The position numbers and the translations under genes were made by a program. A stretch of DNA of 64,000 bases, from contig JANFNE010000005.1 of the NCBI GenBank assembly GCA_024867545.1, forward strand, positions 1,426,001 to 1,490,000, given 5' to 3'. Shown in pieces: positions 21,776 to 32,615 of the stretch (positions are counted from its first letter, which is position 1; every line of letters begins with the position of its first letter). Source of the stretch: Phytopythium helicoides (lineage: Eukaryota > Oomycota > Peronosporomycetes > Pythiales > Pythiaceae). The notes beneath the pieces are model-generated. The model worked only from the letters and a program-made list of their open reading frames with translations, made no database searches and was not told the origin of the DNA.

Positions 21776-23479
21776 ATGCGTTTCTCCACCAAGGCTGTAC
21801 TTCGCCTTGCCGTTGTTGCAGCTGCTGTCGTGTCGAGTGCGACTACAAATGCCCAGTCGTGTGGAGACGTATCCGTGACGGAATCCCCGGTGTCGCCGAG
21901 CCCCTCCAGTGGAGGCACATCCAGTCCTGCTCCAAGCCCATCCTCTTCGTCACCGGGTAGTAGCTCCCCCACTACTGCACCCACCGAGACTCCTGGTTCT
22001 TCGAGCGGTAGCAGCAATTCGTCAACTATGTGCTTCCCGGATGGCTTCTTCTTCGGTGCCGCTACAGCCGCTTACCAAGTTGAGGGTGGAGTCAACGCGA
22101 CTGGCCGCACACCGTCCGTTTGGGACTTCATGTGCCACAACTTTGGCATCAAGTGCGCGAATGTTGCCGACGACTTCGTGCATCGGTACCCGAGCGACAC
22201 CGAGCTCATGCAAGCTGACGGATACGGTGCATTCCGTATGTCTTTGTCTTGGTCGCGTGTCATGACATGGAACAACGAAACCCAGCGCATGGAGGCCAAC
22301 CCGGAGGGAATCGCGTTCTACCACTCGGTACTGGATGGGCTAATTGCCGCTGGGATTGAGCCTGTGGTGACGATGTTCCACTGGGATACACCATATGCTC
22401 TCTATGCGCTCGGAGACTTTCTGAATGCTGCGATCGTCGACCACTTTGTCGACTTTGCCGATCTCGTGCTGAAGGAGTATGGACAGAAGGTCAAGTTCTG
22501 GGCTACTATCAACGAGCCGCTTTCCTACATGAGCATCTTTTATACGTCCGCACAGAGTGCTTCTGACTCGGATGAATACGAAGCTGCGCACAACATGATT
22601 TTGGCCCACGCTTCCGCCGTCCAGCGCTTCCGCGATCTTAAGACGAGCGGTAGCGTGCTACCTGAAGCCAAAATCAGCATCGTCGTGTCGGGTGGTGGTG
22701 TCCCCCTGAATACGAGCGACCCCGCCGACGTTGAAGCAGGCGACCGGTTCATGCAATTCAATGTTGGATGGTGGCTGTCTCCTTTGGTCACTGGGGACTA
22801 CCCACCTAAAATGCGGGAGCGCGTCGGTGACAGGCTGCCCACGTTCACTGAAGAAGAAGCGACGCTTGTCAAGGGATCCTACGACCTGTTCATGTACAAT
22901 TTTTACTACGCGGACCAGATCACGGATTGTGCGTCTGCCACTTCCGAGACGAAATGCTCGTCATTGTCAGCAGGCTGGAGCGCGGATATGGGAGTTGACA
23001 GCTCGCACATGCCTGCCGACGCTGTGTATCCCGATCTGAACAATGGATTCTGCTCCGGGCACTTTGGATATCCCCCATCGTACCTCGACAGCATCGAGTG
23101 GGTCTACTCGCAAGATAGGAGCACCACCATCATGCTCACAGAGAACGGCTGGTGCGGGGATACGACCATCGATAACCAGGATCAACTCTGGTACTTTCGC
23201 ACGCATCTCGAGCAGGTCCACAAGGCCATCTACGAGAAGAACATCCCCATTGTCGGCTACCTTGCGTGGAGTCTGCTGGATAACTACGAATGGGGGTCGT
23301 ACGACTCTCGTTACGGTCTGTACTACGTGGACTACCCCGAGAACATTGGGGACGCCGACCTGTACTCGGTGCCTTCGACGGCACTTACGCGCACGCCCCG
23401 TTCGGCCGCTAAGTTCTTCAGCTCGGTTGCTAAGTCGGGCTGCCTCGAGGTCGCCGAAGAGGATTTGAAATGGCTGTAG
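21776..23479 (+). CDS. Secreted GH1 family beta-glycosidase
   Basis: A single-exon gene for 567 residues. A signal peptide (MRFSTKAVLRLAVVAAAVV) is followed by about 50 residues rich in Pro, Ser, Thr and Gly, a mucin-like linker likely to be O-glycosylated. The rest is a full GH1 barrel beginning at FPDGFFFGAATAAYQVEG. The acid/base Glu lies in TINEPLSY (about residue 247) and the nucleophile Glu in LTENGW (about residue 456); WSLLDNYEWGSYDSRYGLYYVDY is the typical C-terminal signature. It probably hydrolyses beta-glucosides or short beta-glucans outside the cell, in nutrition or in processing plant glycosides. The exact sugar cannot be told. An N-terminal linker on a GH1 enzyme is less common than a bare catalytic domain. 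Confidence 0.9.
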   Translation: MRFSTKAVLRLAVVAAAVVSSATTNAQSCGDVSVTESPVSPSPSSGGTSSPAPSPSSSSPGSSSPTTAPTETPGSSSGSSNSSTMCFPDGFFFGAATAAYQVEGGVNATGRTPSVWDFMCHNFGIKCANVADDFVHRYPSDTELMQADGYGAFRMSLSWSRVMTWNNETQRMEANPEGIAFYHSVLDGLIAAGIEPVVTMFHWDTPYALYALGDFLNAAIVDHFVDFADLVLKEYGQKVKFWATINEPLSYMSIFYTSAQSASDSDEYEAAHNMILAHASAVQRFRDLKTSGSVLPEAKISIVVSGGGVPLNTSDPADVEAGDRFMQFNVGWWLSPLVTGDYPPKMRERVGDRLPTFTEEEATLVKGSYDLFMYNFYYADQITDCASATSETKCSSLSAGWSADMGVDSSHMPADAVYPDLNNGFCSGHFGYPPSYLDSIEWVYSQDRSTTIMLTENGWCGDTTIDNQDQLWYFRTHLEQVHKAIYEKNIPIVGYLAWSLLDNYEWGSYDSRYGLYYVDYPENIGDADLYSVPSTALTRTPRSAAKFFSSVAKSGCLEVAEEDLKWL

Positions 23480-23762
23480 GCAAGTTGGCGCTGAGGATGG
23501 CGTATGCGCGAGCTTGTGGAGCACCAAACCTGTCAATTCCATCGTAGCGCGTGGTTGACTGTCATTTGATACTCGTGCTGGTAATTCTGTGCAAAGACGA
23601 CTGCATCTATCAACCACCGCATTTGTAACCGCTTGGACTAGCAACAGCACGATAAGCAAATGCAACAATTGATCTTTCATTGGTTGGGATCCTTCTGTTC
23701 GTCCGCGTCAACAGTCAAGCTCGTCGAGTCCTTTAGCGCGAGAGAGCTGCGAGGGGATCTAT

Positions 23763-24392
23763 TCAGGGCTGATAGTCTGACACATACGAGCGCGTGGCGC
23801 GGTCGTCATGTCCGTTGGACGGCGGTGGCCGTCCGTACCCCCGATCTTCCCAGTCGTCCGTCCGTCGCGACGATGACCCTCCGCCCCGGCGGTAGTCATC
23901 GTAGCCGCGGGACGAGCCTCCGCCTCGGCGGTCGTCATAGCGGTCGTCGTAGCGTCCGTACCCGCGGTCTCGGTCTCGAGAGCGCGACCTCGACCGCGAG
24001 CGGCGCGAGGACCTGTAGCCGCGGTCGTCGCGGTCGTAGCCTCTTCTCCGGTCGCTCGAGCGCTCTCTGGACCTGTCGCGCCTGCGGCTGCCGCGCTCCC
24101 TCGAGCGCGAGCGCGAGCGCCTGCGTCCTCCAGACGGGGCGTCCACGTCGTTCTTGGGTCCAGAGCTGGCGAGGCGGTCGCTCGGCGCGTCCTCGAACTG
24201 TCCGTCGCGCGGAGGCGGCATGGGGCCGTTCATCTTGCCGTCCAGCGGTCCCCCGGGGCCCCCAAAGCCCGCTGAGCCACCCACTGGACCGCCAGGAGCG
24301 CCGCTACCAGCGGGGGGAGCTGCGGGGCCGCCCCCGCCCTGCGTCATCCACGCGGGCAGCGTCGACGCGCGGCCGCGACCGCGTCCTGCCAT
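23763..24392 (-). CDS. RS-rich nuclear protein with LPAWM motif
   Basis: An intronless frame of about 210 residues. The N-terminus is a Gly/Arg patch followed by TLPAWMTQGGGG, then a Gly/Pro-rich stretch, then about 100 residues dominated by Arg-Ser, Arg-Asp and Tyr-Asp-Asp repeats. No RNA-recognition motif is present. The composition points to a nuclear, splicing-related protein bound by SR-protein kinases. The head resembles that of U2AF65 in this same window. A slightly longer start at 24410 is possible. It diverges from EIF1AD with 239 bp between starts. Function is inferred only. Confidence 0.6.
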   Translation of the reverse strand: MAGRGRGRASTLPAWMTQGGGGPAAPPAGSGAPGGPVGGSAGFGGPGGPLDGKMNGPMPPPRDGQFEDAPSDRLASSGPKNDVDAPSGGRRRSRSRSRERGSRRRDRSRERSSDRRRGYDRDDRGYRSSRRSRSRSRSRDRDRGYGRYDDRYDDRRGGGSSRGYDDYRRGGGSSSRRTDDWEDRGYGRPPPSNGHDDRATRSYVSDYQP

Positions 24393-24631
24393 TGCGGAGC
24401 TGCTCGTCAAAAGTGAAAGTGAAGGTGGTCGAGTCCTTTGGCGCGCGGGCCGCGCTGGGTCGGGTCAATTTGAACGTGACCTGTCCATTTCGGCCCGGCC
24501 GTTTTTTATATTTGTAGTTTGTAAAGTAGCGAGTCAACCCGCGGGTTCCGACCGAACGTTCGAGAACCCGCGCAGCCCACCCGCGTAACCAGAGTACCCC
24601 ACTCAAAGAGACGCATTGGGAGCCACGCATC

Positions 24632-25387
24632 ATGTCGGGCAGCGGGCGGAAGACGACGTACCGCAAGGGCGTGACCAAGCGTGTGCTGTACGGCGACCCG
24701 GAGCCCAAGGAGAACGAGCAGATCGTGCGGGTGGTGGCGCTGCGTGGCAGCAACCTGTTCGAGGTGCGTGGCGGGCGAACGGCACGCGGGTTACGCTGGG
24801 TTACGCTGACGTTGCGGGCGAAATGGATGGTCGGCGCAGGTGGTGAACGCCGATGGCGCCAAGTCGGTGACCATGCTGCCCACCAAGTTCCGCAAGCTCA
24901 TTTGGGTCAAGCGCGGCGACTTCCTCATTGTGGCTGAGGGCGACGGAGAGGCCACGGTGGCCACGGGCAAGAAGGGCGCCGTCACCTCCATCGTCGAGCA
25001 CATCCTCTACAAGGACCAGATCCGCAACCTCAAGAGCAAGAACCTGTGGTGCGTCTCTCTCTCTCTCTCTCGCCTGCTTGTCTTGACGCAGTTCAACTTG
25101 AGACTGAGTAGCTGGCGTGGACGATGATTGTGGCGATCAATTTCAGGCCCGCGGCGTTCGATCAGCAGCGGTCGGATGGTGTCGAGGACGCGGCCGACGC
25201 GGACAAAGCAGAAGGCGATGAGGACGCCGACGGAGCTGAACATGACGCGGCTGAAACGGCAGCGCCTACGAACAAGGGTATTCAGATGCTCGACACGTCG
25301 TTCGCAGACATGCACATGAACCGCAACCGGCGCAAGGGCCATTTTGACGACGACGAAGAAGACGAGGAATCGTCGGACGACGAGTAG
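24632..25387 (+). CDS. EIF1AD: EIF1AD-type S1-like (eIF1A-fold) protein
   Basis: Exons 24632-24763, 24840-25048 and 25147-25387 give 193 residues. The S1/eIF1A-like OB domain reads EQIVRVVALRGSNLFEV, MLPTKFRKLIWVKRGDFLIV and ILYKDQIRNLKSKNLWPAAF. This matches EIF1AD rather than translation factor eIF1A itself. The tail is acidic and ends in Asp/Glu/Ser runs, again as in EIF1AD. EIF1AD is linked to ribosome biogenesis and nuclear stress responses; the precise role in protists is not known. The second intron contains a (CT)n tract after its donor. All junctions keep phase. Confidence 0.85.
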
Positions 25388-25472
25388 GACGGCGCACGCA
25401 TTGTTGGGACGCTGGTTGCGTGTGAGCATGACTGCCGCTGGCCGGTTTGCATTGCATCAAGAGTGTTAGAAG

Positions 25473-25480
25473 TATAAATA
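25473..25480 (+). promoter_or_regulatory. TATA-like element
   Basis: TATAAATA lies about 104 bp before the proposed start of the TSNAXIP1-like gene and about 86 bp after the EIF1AD stop. TATA boxes are uncommon in oomycete promoters, so it could instead belong to the EIF1AD 3' UTR. Confidence 0.3.
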
Positions 25481-25583
25481 GAGTCTTGTGGGTCAGTCAG
25501 CACGAAGACTTGTCTTTCTGTGGGGCCATATTTTTGTTGAACTCAAGTTTTCAGCGTTGGCGGCTTGGACGCATTGAGATGCA

Positions 25584-27406
25584 ATGCTGAAAGGATCAAT
25601 GCTCCACAAGCGACAAGCCAGCTACTCTGCATCTCCTTCAGTGCGTATATTACTCCGGATCGCTCTCAGGAATACCCTTTCTCACTGCCTCGAACAGCAT
25701 CATGCTGAAAGCTCCAAGCCAACACGTCACAATTCACACCACCAAAATGGCCAGGTTGGACATCAATGCGATGCAAATGCAGTACGTATCGAATTTCCTT
25801 ATCAACCCCTATTTTCTGGCTAGGACGCGTTTTCGGATCTGCGGTTGGATGCACAGCCACAGTTGCAGCAGTATACGCAGCTATCGCTAGCCAGAACTAG
25901 GGTACCTCTCAACAAACCAAGGCACGAACACGAAAGCATGGTAGACTCGACATTAATTGTTTCCACGCATCATCAGGGCACTTCAAGCGCACCATCATTG
26001 ACACCCTCGAAGGTCCAACACGCACTTCGGTAGGTTGCTATTTCGTGGGGACCGTTAAGCTGAGCCTGATCGTTCTTTTTATCGAAGACGCTGTCATTCT
26101 GCATCTGCAGTACGGAAAAGACTCCAGATCGCAGTCGAACAAAGCCAGTTTGCTGGTAAGGGTGAGCAAGTCGACGCTCTGCGACGTCACGGCCAGAAGA
26201 ACGGCTCCTCGACTTTATCAATCAATAGCGCCGACCAACATATACCAAATGAGATGCGATCACAATGCATTCGACGAAAATCAGTGGAGAAGCTCGCCGT
26301 TGATGGCCCCACTGACGCACAAGCGAAACCAATGGGTCTCGTACGCAGTTTTTCGGGGACCATTGCACACTCACTTCAGCGAGAATGCCATAATCCAGCA
26401 ACTGATTCTCCTAGCCCATCAACAAGCCCTTCAGCGAGTCTATGGCGACAGCCATCCAACGCGGCACCGATAGCAGGAACATCATCTGCTTCAGTTATTG
26501 GTGGTTACAGGTCGTCGTCCGTCCAAATGGAGGTAGAACTCGCAGAACGACTCAATGAAATCGATCGGTCGAAGGTGCACGGCCGGTCGCTGCTTCGTGT
26601 GCGAGCGTGCCAAAACGTCCTTGATGCCATTGTAAAGCAAGACGAGGTACTACGCTTTTTTTTTTTTCTGAACCACGAGTTTTCTGCACTCTCACCGCAC
26701 TTATTGAATGTCTAGCTCTATGGCCGGCTGCTATCTCGTATTCGCGACGAGTACAACGCTTACGTAGAGTTCTCAGCATCTCTCGAAGCCCTAAACGATA
26801 CTGATGGACACGGTTGTTGCCGAGCATGCGGAAGGTCTGAAGGGCTTGACACAGGAAATAACAACACTAGCAATATCACCTTTGGTACGTTGAGATTGAG
26901 GCATTTCCAGAAAACCAGACAAGTACCTGACATGACATATTGGTCTCAGAGTACGCGTTGCTACGCCAAGAAAACGCTGTCATCAAGAAGAGCTGCAATG
27001 CAATGCAGGCAGAGATTGCTCGCTTGCAAGTTGAGCTACGCGCGGCGTACTCTTGCTCGAATGGAAACAACGACGTAGGGAAATCAGATCCGGACGAAGG
27101 CTCACAAGGTGCGATGGAGGATCAAAAACATTTTGTTCAAACCTAGGAACTAACACTGCCACTACTTACCCAGAGGACCTCTCTGACGTTCAGCTTTTTG
27201 TTAATCACTCCCCGGTTCGAGCTATCTCTCGACCTGAAGGGGTTCCTCAACTAGACTTTGGCGCACTGTCTCCTTACAACGAAGAGGAAGAAGACAATGA
27301 CGAGGTATGAGTAACGGGCTTGCCCGGAGTACGATCCAATGCTGTAGAAGATTAAGTGATCTCATGTTGTTGCCCACAGGAACATTTCCCGGTGGATAGT
27401 AATTAG
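25584..27406 (+). CDS. TSNAXIP1-like coiled-coil protein (possible flagellar protein)
   Basis: A multi-exon gene of about 450-500 residues. The 3' half is well supported: an exon ending KQDE, then LYGRLLSRIRDEYNAYVEF, then YALLRQENAVIKKSCNAMQAE (coiled coil), then a short acidic exon and a final exon ending at 27406. The segment CQNVLDAIVKQDELYGRLLSRIRDEY resembles the TSNAXIP1 N-terminal domain, found in coiled-coil proteins of cilia and testis; this is pattern recognition, not a search result. The 5' half is Ser/Gln-rich and probably disordered. The start at 25584 is chosen because it splices in phase at 25782. The junction after about 26030 does not keep phase with the obvious acceptor, so the model there is uncertain. 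Confidence 0.55.
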
Positions 27407-27486
27407 CGTCTAATATCAATTCAACACAGGATAGAACTATTGAAACGCCAATTTTTTCGTTTTGTCCTTTTGATTCTTCACCACAC

Positions 27487-30400
27487 TCATCTTCCTTTGT
27501 TGAGCTCTTCTAATCGAGCCAGCATTTCTCGGTAAAACTCTTGCTGCTGCTGCTGCTGTTGCAACATTTCACGGGTTACTAGCTGCATTTGCTCAAGAGC
27601 CGTACAGACTCGAAGTAGCGCGTAGAGAAACAACAGCGCGCATAGTAACACCAGCAGTTGGAGCATTGTATGCATCGAGGGACTTGCATCTCCTTTCCGA
27701 TCTGAAAGTGTACTGGTAGATGATTTTGCGCGAGAGCATACTGTATCGATGTCTTTAGTTTCATCGTTGTCAGTCAATGCCTCGGCCATCCTTGACGTAG
27801 ATGATGCCCTTTGCACTTGCATTCCACCTGATTGTTTCTGCAGTGTAAGCTTGGCTGTGTCAAACCACGCGACTGTTGCGTCCTTTGATTCGGTCACAGT
27901 TGTACTTTCAATCTGATGAGGTGCAATGGATCAGCACTGAGAAAACAAGCAGGGATCGAGCAGCACTATAAGCTTTCGTACCTGCTTCTTTAGCCACGTG
28001 CTTTTGAGCCAATGCAAGTGAATGCCGACTTGTGCAAGACACTTGCCAGAATTTTTCGTCGCACTAAACACCCATCGGTGCTCGACACGAAAGTAGTCGC
28101 AGTATGGAACATTGGAGATGGTAGTTGTGACGCTTATCACCAAGCGTGATCCAGGAGAATACCTGTATCGTTGAACTTGTAGCGTCGGAATAGCGCCTGG
28201 CCCAACAATGTACTTTTTGTTGTGAGTACAGGATACAGTTCTGGATGCATCAAACGTATCAGCCGTTTCAGCGGCAGTATAGCTCAGCGGTGCAACATTC
28301 CAATCGCCAATTTCGATACTAGTCGACCCCGCAGTCTCGAGCAGTCCGCGTGCAAACTCATTTGATCCCACCCACAGAGTGGAGTAGGCATCCTCAACAC
28401 TGTTCGCCAACAAGAATTCACTCATTAGTGCTGTACATTTATGATATTTACACAAAAAACAGGGCTCACCGGAATGGAACCTCATCATTCATGATGAGCT
28501 CAAACTCTTTCAGCACAGGATCGTCAGGTGGGATTTCGACCTCTACATTGTCGTTGACATCAGGCACTTCAGCATTTTTGGTGTCAATGCATTCGGGGCC
28601 AGAGTTGGGAGCTGTAAATAAAACTATTGATGACTGTTTCTGACAATTGTACCCAGCAAAAAAAAAAAAAAAAAAAAAACAAACAAACAAACAAACAAAC
28701 AAACAAACAAACAAACAAACAAAAACAGAAGAAACATACCGGATGCTGAAGCGCCTACGTCCTGGTCGCTCGCCCTGCTGCTGTCGGATGCTTCATGAGG
28801 CGCTTTACCTCCCAAGATGGCATCGGTCCCAATCTTGATAGCTCGCAATTGTTGAATGCATTGATAGCACTCGTCCCTAGCAGTTTTGCGATATTTGAGC
28901 TGGAAGTAATTTGTTCACACTCCGTATGCTCTCACGTACCGAAACACAAACGATGCAAAGAATACTCGTTCTCCCTTCACCATAAGCTGTCAAGGGAAGG
29001 CGCAACGCATCAAATTAGACATATTCATTCACCCACAATTGAGAAAAAACTAAGCGGTATCGTACCTCGATAGCGTTGGGAACAATTAAGGCCGTGTTCT
29101 TCTTCTCCATGGACGAAATCTTTGTGTATGGTGCCACCTGATGTAGCAGTAATAACCATCGGGATAGTTAGCAAATACCCTCGTCGCGCTCTCTACTCTG
29201 CAATAAACTTGCATATATAGTGTCTCGCCACCCAGCGAAGCACATGTGGTCACGAGTAAGGTACAACCGCCCATGATATGGAAAGTTGGACAGATACAGC
29301 GCACAAGAGTAGCTCTCGACAACTTGCTCGACAGATGATAGCTATTTGATACGTTGGAGCGTATCATAACGAAGTAATGTTAGCAGAACACTAGATGAGT
29401 CACCAATTTTGCCTTACTTACCTTGAATTTCTTTTGAAAATCGGAAAGACCCAGCGGTCGAGCATCCGTGCCTCCGTCATCAACAGCTTCGTAGTCTTCA
29501 GCGTCCATGTTTTCCTCGCCGTGATCGCTGTCAATGGACCTGTCATCATCTAGCCCATTAACTGCGCCAGTTGCACTCTGTGGTGTACTTGCTTGCCGAG
29601 GTGACGTCGAATCTGTCGGCCGTGCGGGGCGAAGAGCTTGGCTATGACGGCCAGATTCACTGTTTGGTTCTTTTCGTGCTGCATCATTTCCTGCTTCAAT
29701 CCCTGGAATATGTTGATAATTCCGCAATGCTTCACGCAGCGCCTCGTTGCTATGGAAGGCTGGAGCAGTTCTTTTGTTTCGCTGATATGGTTTCCGATTC
29801 GTCTCAATGAATGCTAGAATGTCAGTACTTGCATCAATGCGTTCAAAGGCTTCAAGTGACTGCGTAGCTAGTGTTAAATTCCCTGCAATCATATGGCGAA
29901 GCGCCTTTGCAAATGATTGCAGAGAGCTTTTGGCAACTTGCAACCGAAACTTTTCGTTTTTCATGTACGTTGACACGAAGATCTCAATGTCCTAGGTAAC
30001 AATATAAAAGTGGTTAGTAGGGCGAGTAAATACTATGAAGCACTTCTACGATAAAGTGAGTACGGAGCCTTCGCTCACCTGAACGTAGAGATGAAACTTG
30101 TCCTTGAGTGCAGCCAAACTGTTAGAGAGCTGGCTATCAAGCTGAACCATTTCATCCGTTAGCTGTCGAAGCTTTTGCTCAGTTCGACGCTCACGCTCCG
30201 AGGCTCCTGATCCAGCAGATCGAACAGCAGCCTGCATCTCCGCTACCACTCGCTCTGCATCCGTAGTACACGTAACCTTGCTCTCAGGAGCTTTCCCGTC
30301 TTGTGAAGCGGTTCGAATCACATTGAAATCTCGCAGCTTCCCATCTAGCTTCTGTCGGAGTTTTAAATGGCTGGATGATTCGAAGCATAATGACGAATGC

Positions 30401-32329
30401 ACTTTGACGAAGTTTTCTTGGGCGGCAGCGCACGTTGTCTCGTACTCAATTTTCATTGTTTCGAGACTTAATGCGACTGGCTCGGATAGCAATGATCGGT
30501 ATTCCTATCAATGGGTTTACATCATTAGATATATAGCACAAAGATGAGCACCAAGTAGTACGTATCATACCTGGTGGATCTCGAGTAATAATTGAACTTC
30601 GTCCTTGATTGCCTGCCACCCTAACGCCATTGAGACGCCCTCACTGTGGATGAACTTTGCTCCAGGGTGGTTTGGCGATGTTGACCCTATCGATGACGAT
30701 GACAGTGACGAGGTTGATCCAAACAGATCTGCAGCGGTGGACATGCTGCTCCCGCTATTCCCATGCTCATACACTCGGAGGAGCTTGCGTAGATGGTTCG
30801 TGTGTCGATCCTCTGTTGCTGTAAGCTCCATGATGGCACCACTAATCACGCCAATTGTCCGATGTCCTGAGTCGGACAGCGCTTGAATCTGGACAACTCG
30901 ATTGAAATAAGGGTTGTTTGACAAATCTGAGCCATTCACATCAACTTCTGGCTGTGGACCAAGTTGTTGGAATGCTTGCTCAATATCGGCTACCACAAAG
31001 CGGATAATGCAGCTAGATTAGTACACACAATCAATGATTCCCCCCCAAAAATTTCACGCACCAAGTTCATCGATTGCCTGTGCACTCGCTCTCATCTGCT
31101 CGACTATCTCTTTGGCTCGAGGAAAAATCTTCAAGAATGCCTTCTGTACCCGTATCAGCACATCTTTCAGGTACTCAAGTCGCTGCTCTTCGGTGAGTTG
31201 GAAGGCATGAAGGTTCTCCTTGATCTCTCGCTCGAATATTGGTCGCTGCGCATTCATCACTTCTACAGCTTGGACGTAATGCTTTTCTGCCGCAAGCACA
31301 TCTTCCAGACAACTATCTAGCTTACTCCGCTGGCGATCCACCGGGCTTCGTCCAAACGCGGACGTAGAGTCCCACATCTTGGTGAGTAACTGGCCAGCAC
31401 CGGCACCTACCTTATCCCTGGATCCCCCATCTTCAGAAGATAGATCAGCTAGCACGATTCCATTTGCAGCAGAACTCGCAGCGTCCAACGCGCTACTGGA
31501 CCCGGCGCTTATCAGACTAGGTGGCGGCGTTGGAGACGTCGGCCCCGAGGTTTGTGAACTGGGGGCAGTACCTGCGTCCAGTTTCCGCAGCGCCGCCGCG
31601 ATTTCGGCCGCCTCAGCGCATTTGCGGTCGTATTTTTCCTTGGCCCTGTCCATCGTCGCGGTGATCTGGTGGTAGGCCGCACGCACCTTTGTCCCCTCTG
31701 TTTAACCAGCCGACAGGTTGATCAGCAGTAGCCACATCACAATCAAGACGCATCTTTTCTCTTCCGCGCACCCGATATGAGCCGTTGCACTTGCGACTCG
31801 TGCTGTGTCGCGAAGGCCTTGGCGCCGGGCACGACGGACGCCTGCAGCGTGGTCGCGAACGCCGCGCGCTCCTTCGCGAGCAGCTCCATCTGCATGAGCA
31901 CCGCGGCCCAGCAGCCCGTGAGGTGCGAGGCCCAGTCGTCCGCCGCGGCGCCCCTGCACAGCGCTCATCCCAAGTCGGTAAGCGTCCCGTCTCCTCCCTC
32001 TCGTCCATCGGCGCGAAGGACGCACTGCGCGGTCTTGAGCAGCGCGAGCGCGTACTGCTGCTCGGCGGCCGCGCGCTCGGCCAGCAGGCTGGCGACCGCG
32101 TGGCAGAGCTGCACGCCGCCCTTGGCCTTGTGGCAGACCTGCGGAAAGGCCTCATACAGGTCCAGCGAGTAGCTGGGGCCGCCGGCGCTGCTGGCGCGGC
32201 GGCGCCTGGGGCTGCCTGCGCTGGCGCCGCTGCCGCAGCTGTCGGTGCGCTCCAGCGGCTCGTCTGACGTCGGCAGAGCGCGGCGTCAGCAGTCAGGCGA
32301 GCCAAGGCGATGGCGAGCGACGCACCCAT
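27487..32329 (-). CDS. F-BAR / GRAM / VASt membrane protein (probable lipid-transfer protein)
   Basis: A gene of about 14 exons and 1,300 residues. Exon 1 is only ATGG (32326-32329). The next exons (32026-32263, 31772-31953, 31062-31697, 30571-30989, 30079-30504, 29422-29991) encode an FCH/F-BAR-like helical domain: YEAFPQVCHKAKGGVQLCHA at its start, GTKVRAAYHQITATMDRAKEKYD, then long charged helices. A GRAM domain follows (29213-29341 and 29066-29137: CALYLSNFPYHGRLYLTRDH, FAGWRDTIY, MEKKNTALIVPNAIE), then a VASt/StART-like domain (28.0-28.4 kb: FARGLLETAGSTSIEIGDWN, VPYCDYFRVEHRWVF). The end has a Leu-rich transmembrane segment (LQLLVLLCALLFLYALL) and a polyGln coiled coil. This order recalls yeast Lam/Ysp and animal Aster sterol transporters at ER contact sites. 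The junction into the VASt exon is not fully resolved. Confidence 0.75.
28658..28724. repeat. Poly(A)22 plus (CAAA)11 microsatellite
   Basis: Twenty-two A residues (28658-28679) are followed by about eleven CAAA units (28680-28724). The tract lies inside an intron of the F-BAR/GRAM/VASt gene. Read on the coding strand it is (TTTG)n followed by T22, so it may serve as an extended pyrimidine tract. Confidence 0.95.
29138..29212 (-). other. GC-AG intron in the GRAM domain
   Basis: The only junction that keeps frame and aligns with the GRAM family uses donor GCAAGT after the codons for DTIY and acceptor CATCAG before VAPYTK. GCAAGT is the standard sequence of the minor GC-AG class. The intron is 75 bp. 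Confidence 0.7.
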
Positions 32330-32615
32330 GCAGCAGGTTGGTAGGAAGTAGGTTGGAGGTTGAATTGAACTGCGGGCGGATTCAGGGGGGCGGCGCGAAC
32401 CAATCTGGTAGCGAGCGCCGATATCGGGTTCGGGAGGCAGTGTGGGCCACGCCAGGAGGTGGGTATCAGCGCTGGAAGGTCGCGCTTTGTACGAGCCTCG
32501 TCCAGTCATTCGATGGGCTTTGGCGGCCATGGCCGCGAGCCAAAGCTGAATTCCGCAGGCGCCCGCGCCGCTTAAACCGAGTCAGCCAGTCTCCCTGTTT
32601 CCCGCGCCCGCCGCC

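Noticed and set aside
21776..23479. Horizontal transfer of the GH1 gene from bacteria
   Set aside because: It is intronless, but so are several native genes here; composition matches the surroundings and GH1 is widespread in oomycetes.
28680..28724. CAAA repeat as a CRISPR or satellite array
   Set aside because: It is a simple four-base microsatellite within an intron, with no spacers.
30305..30316. tRNA T-loop-like word GGTTCGAATCAC
   Set aside because: It lies in a coding exon of the F-BAR gene with no acceptor stem or anticodon arm around it.
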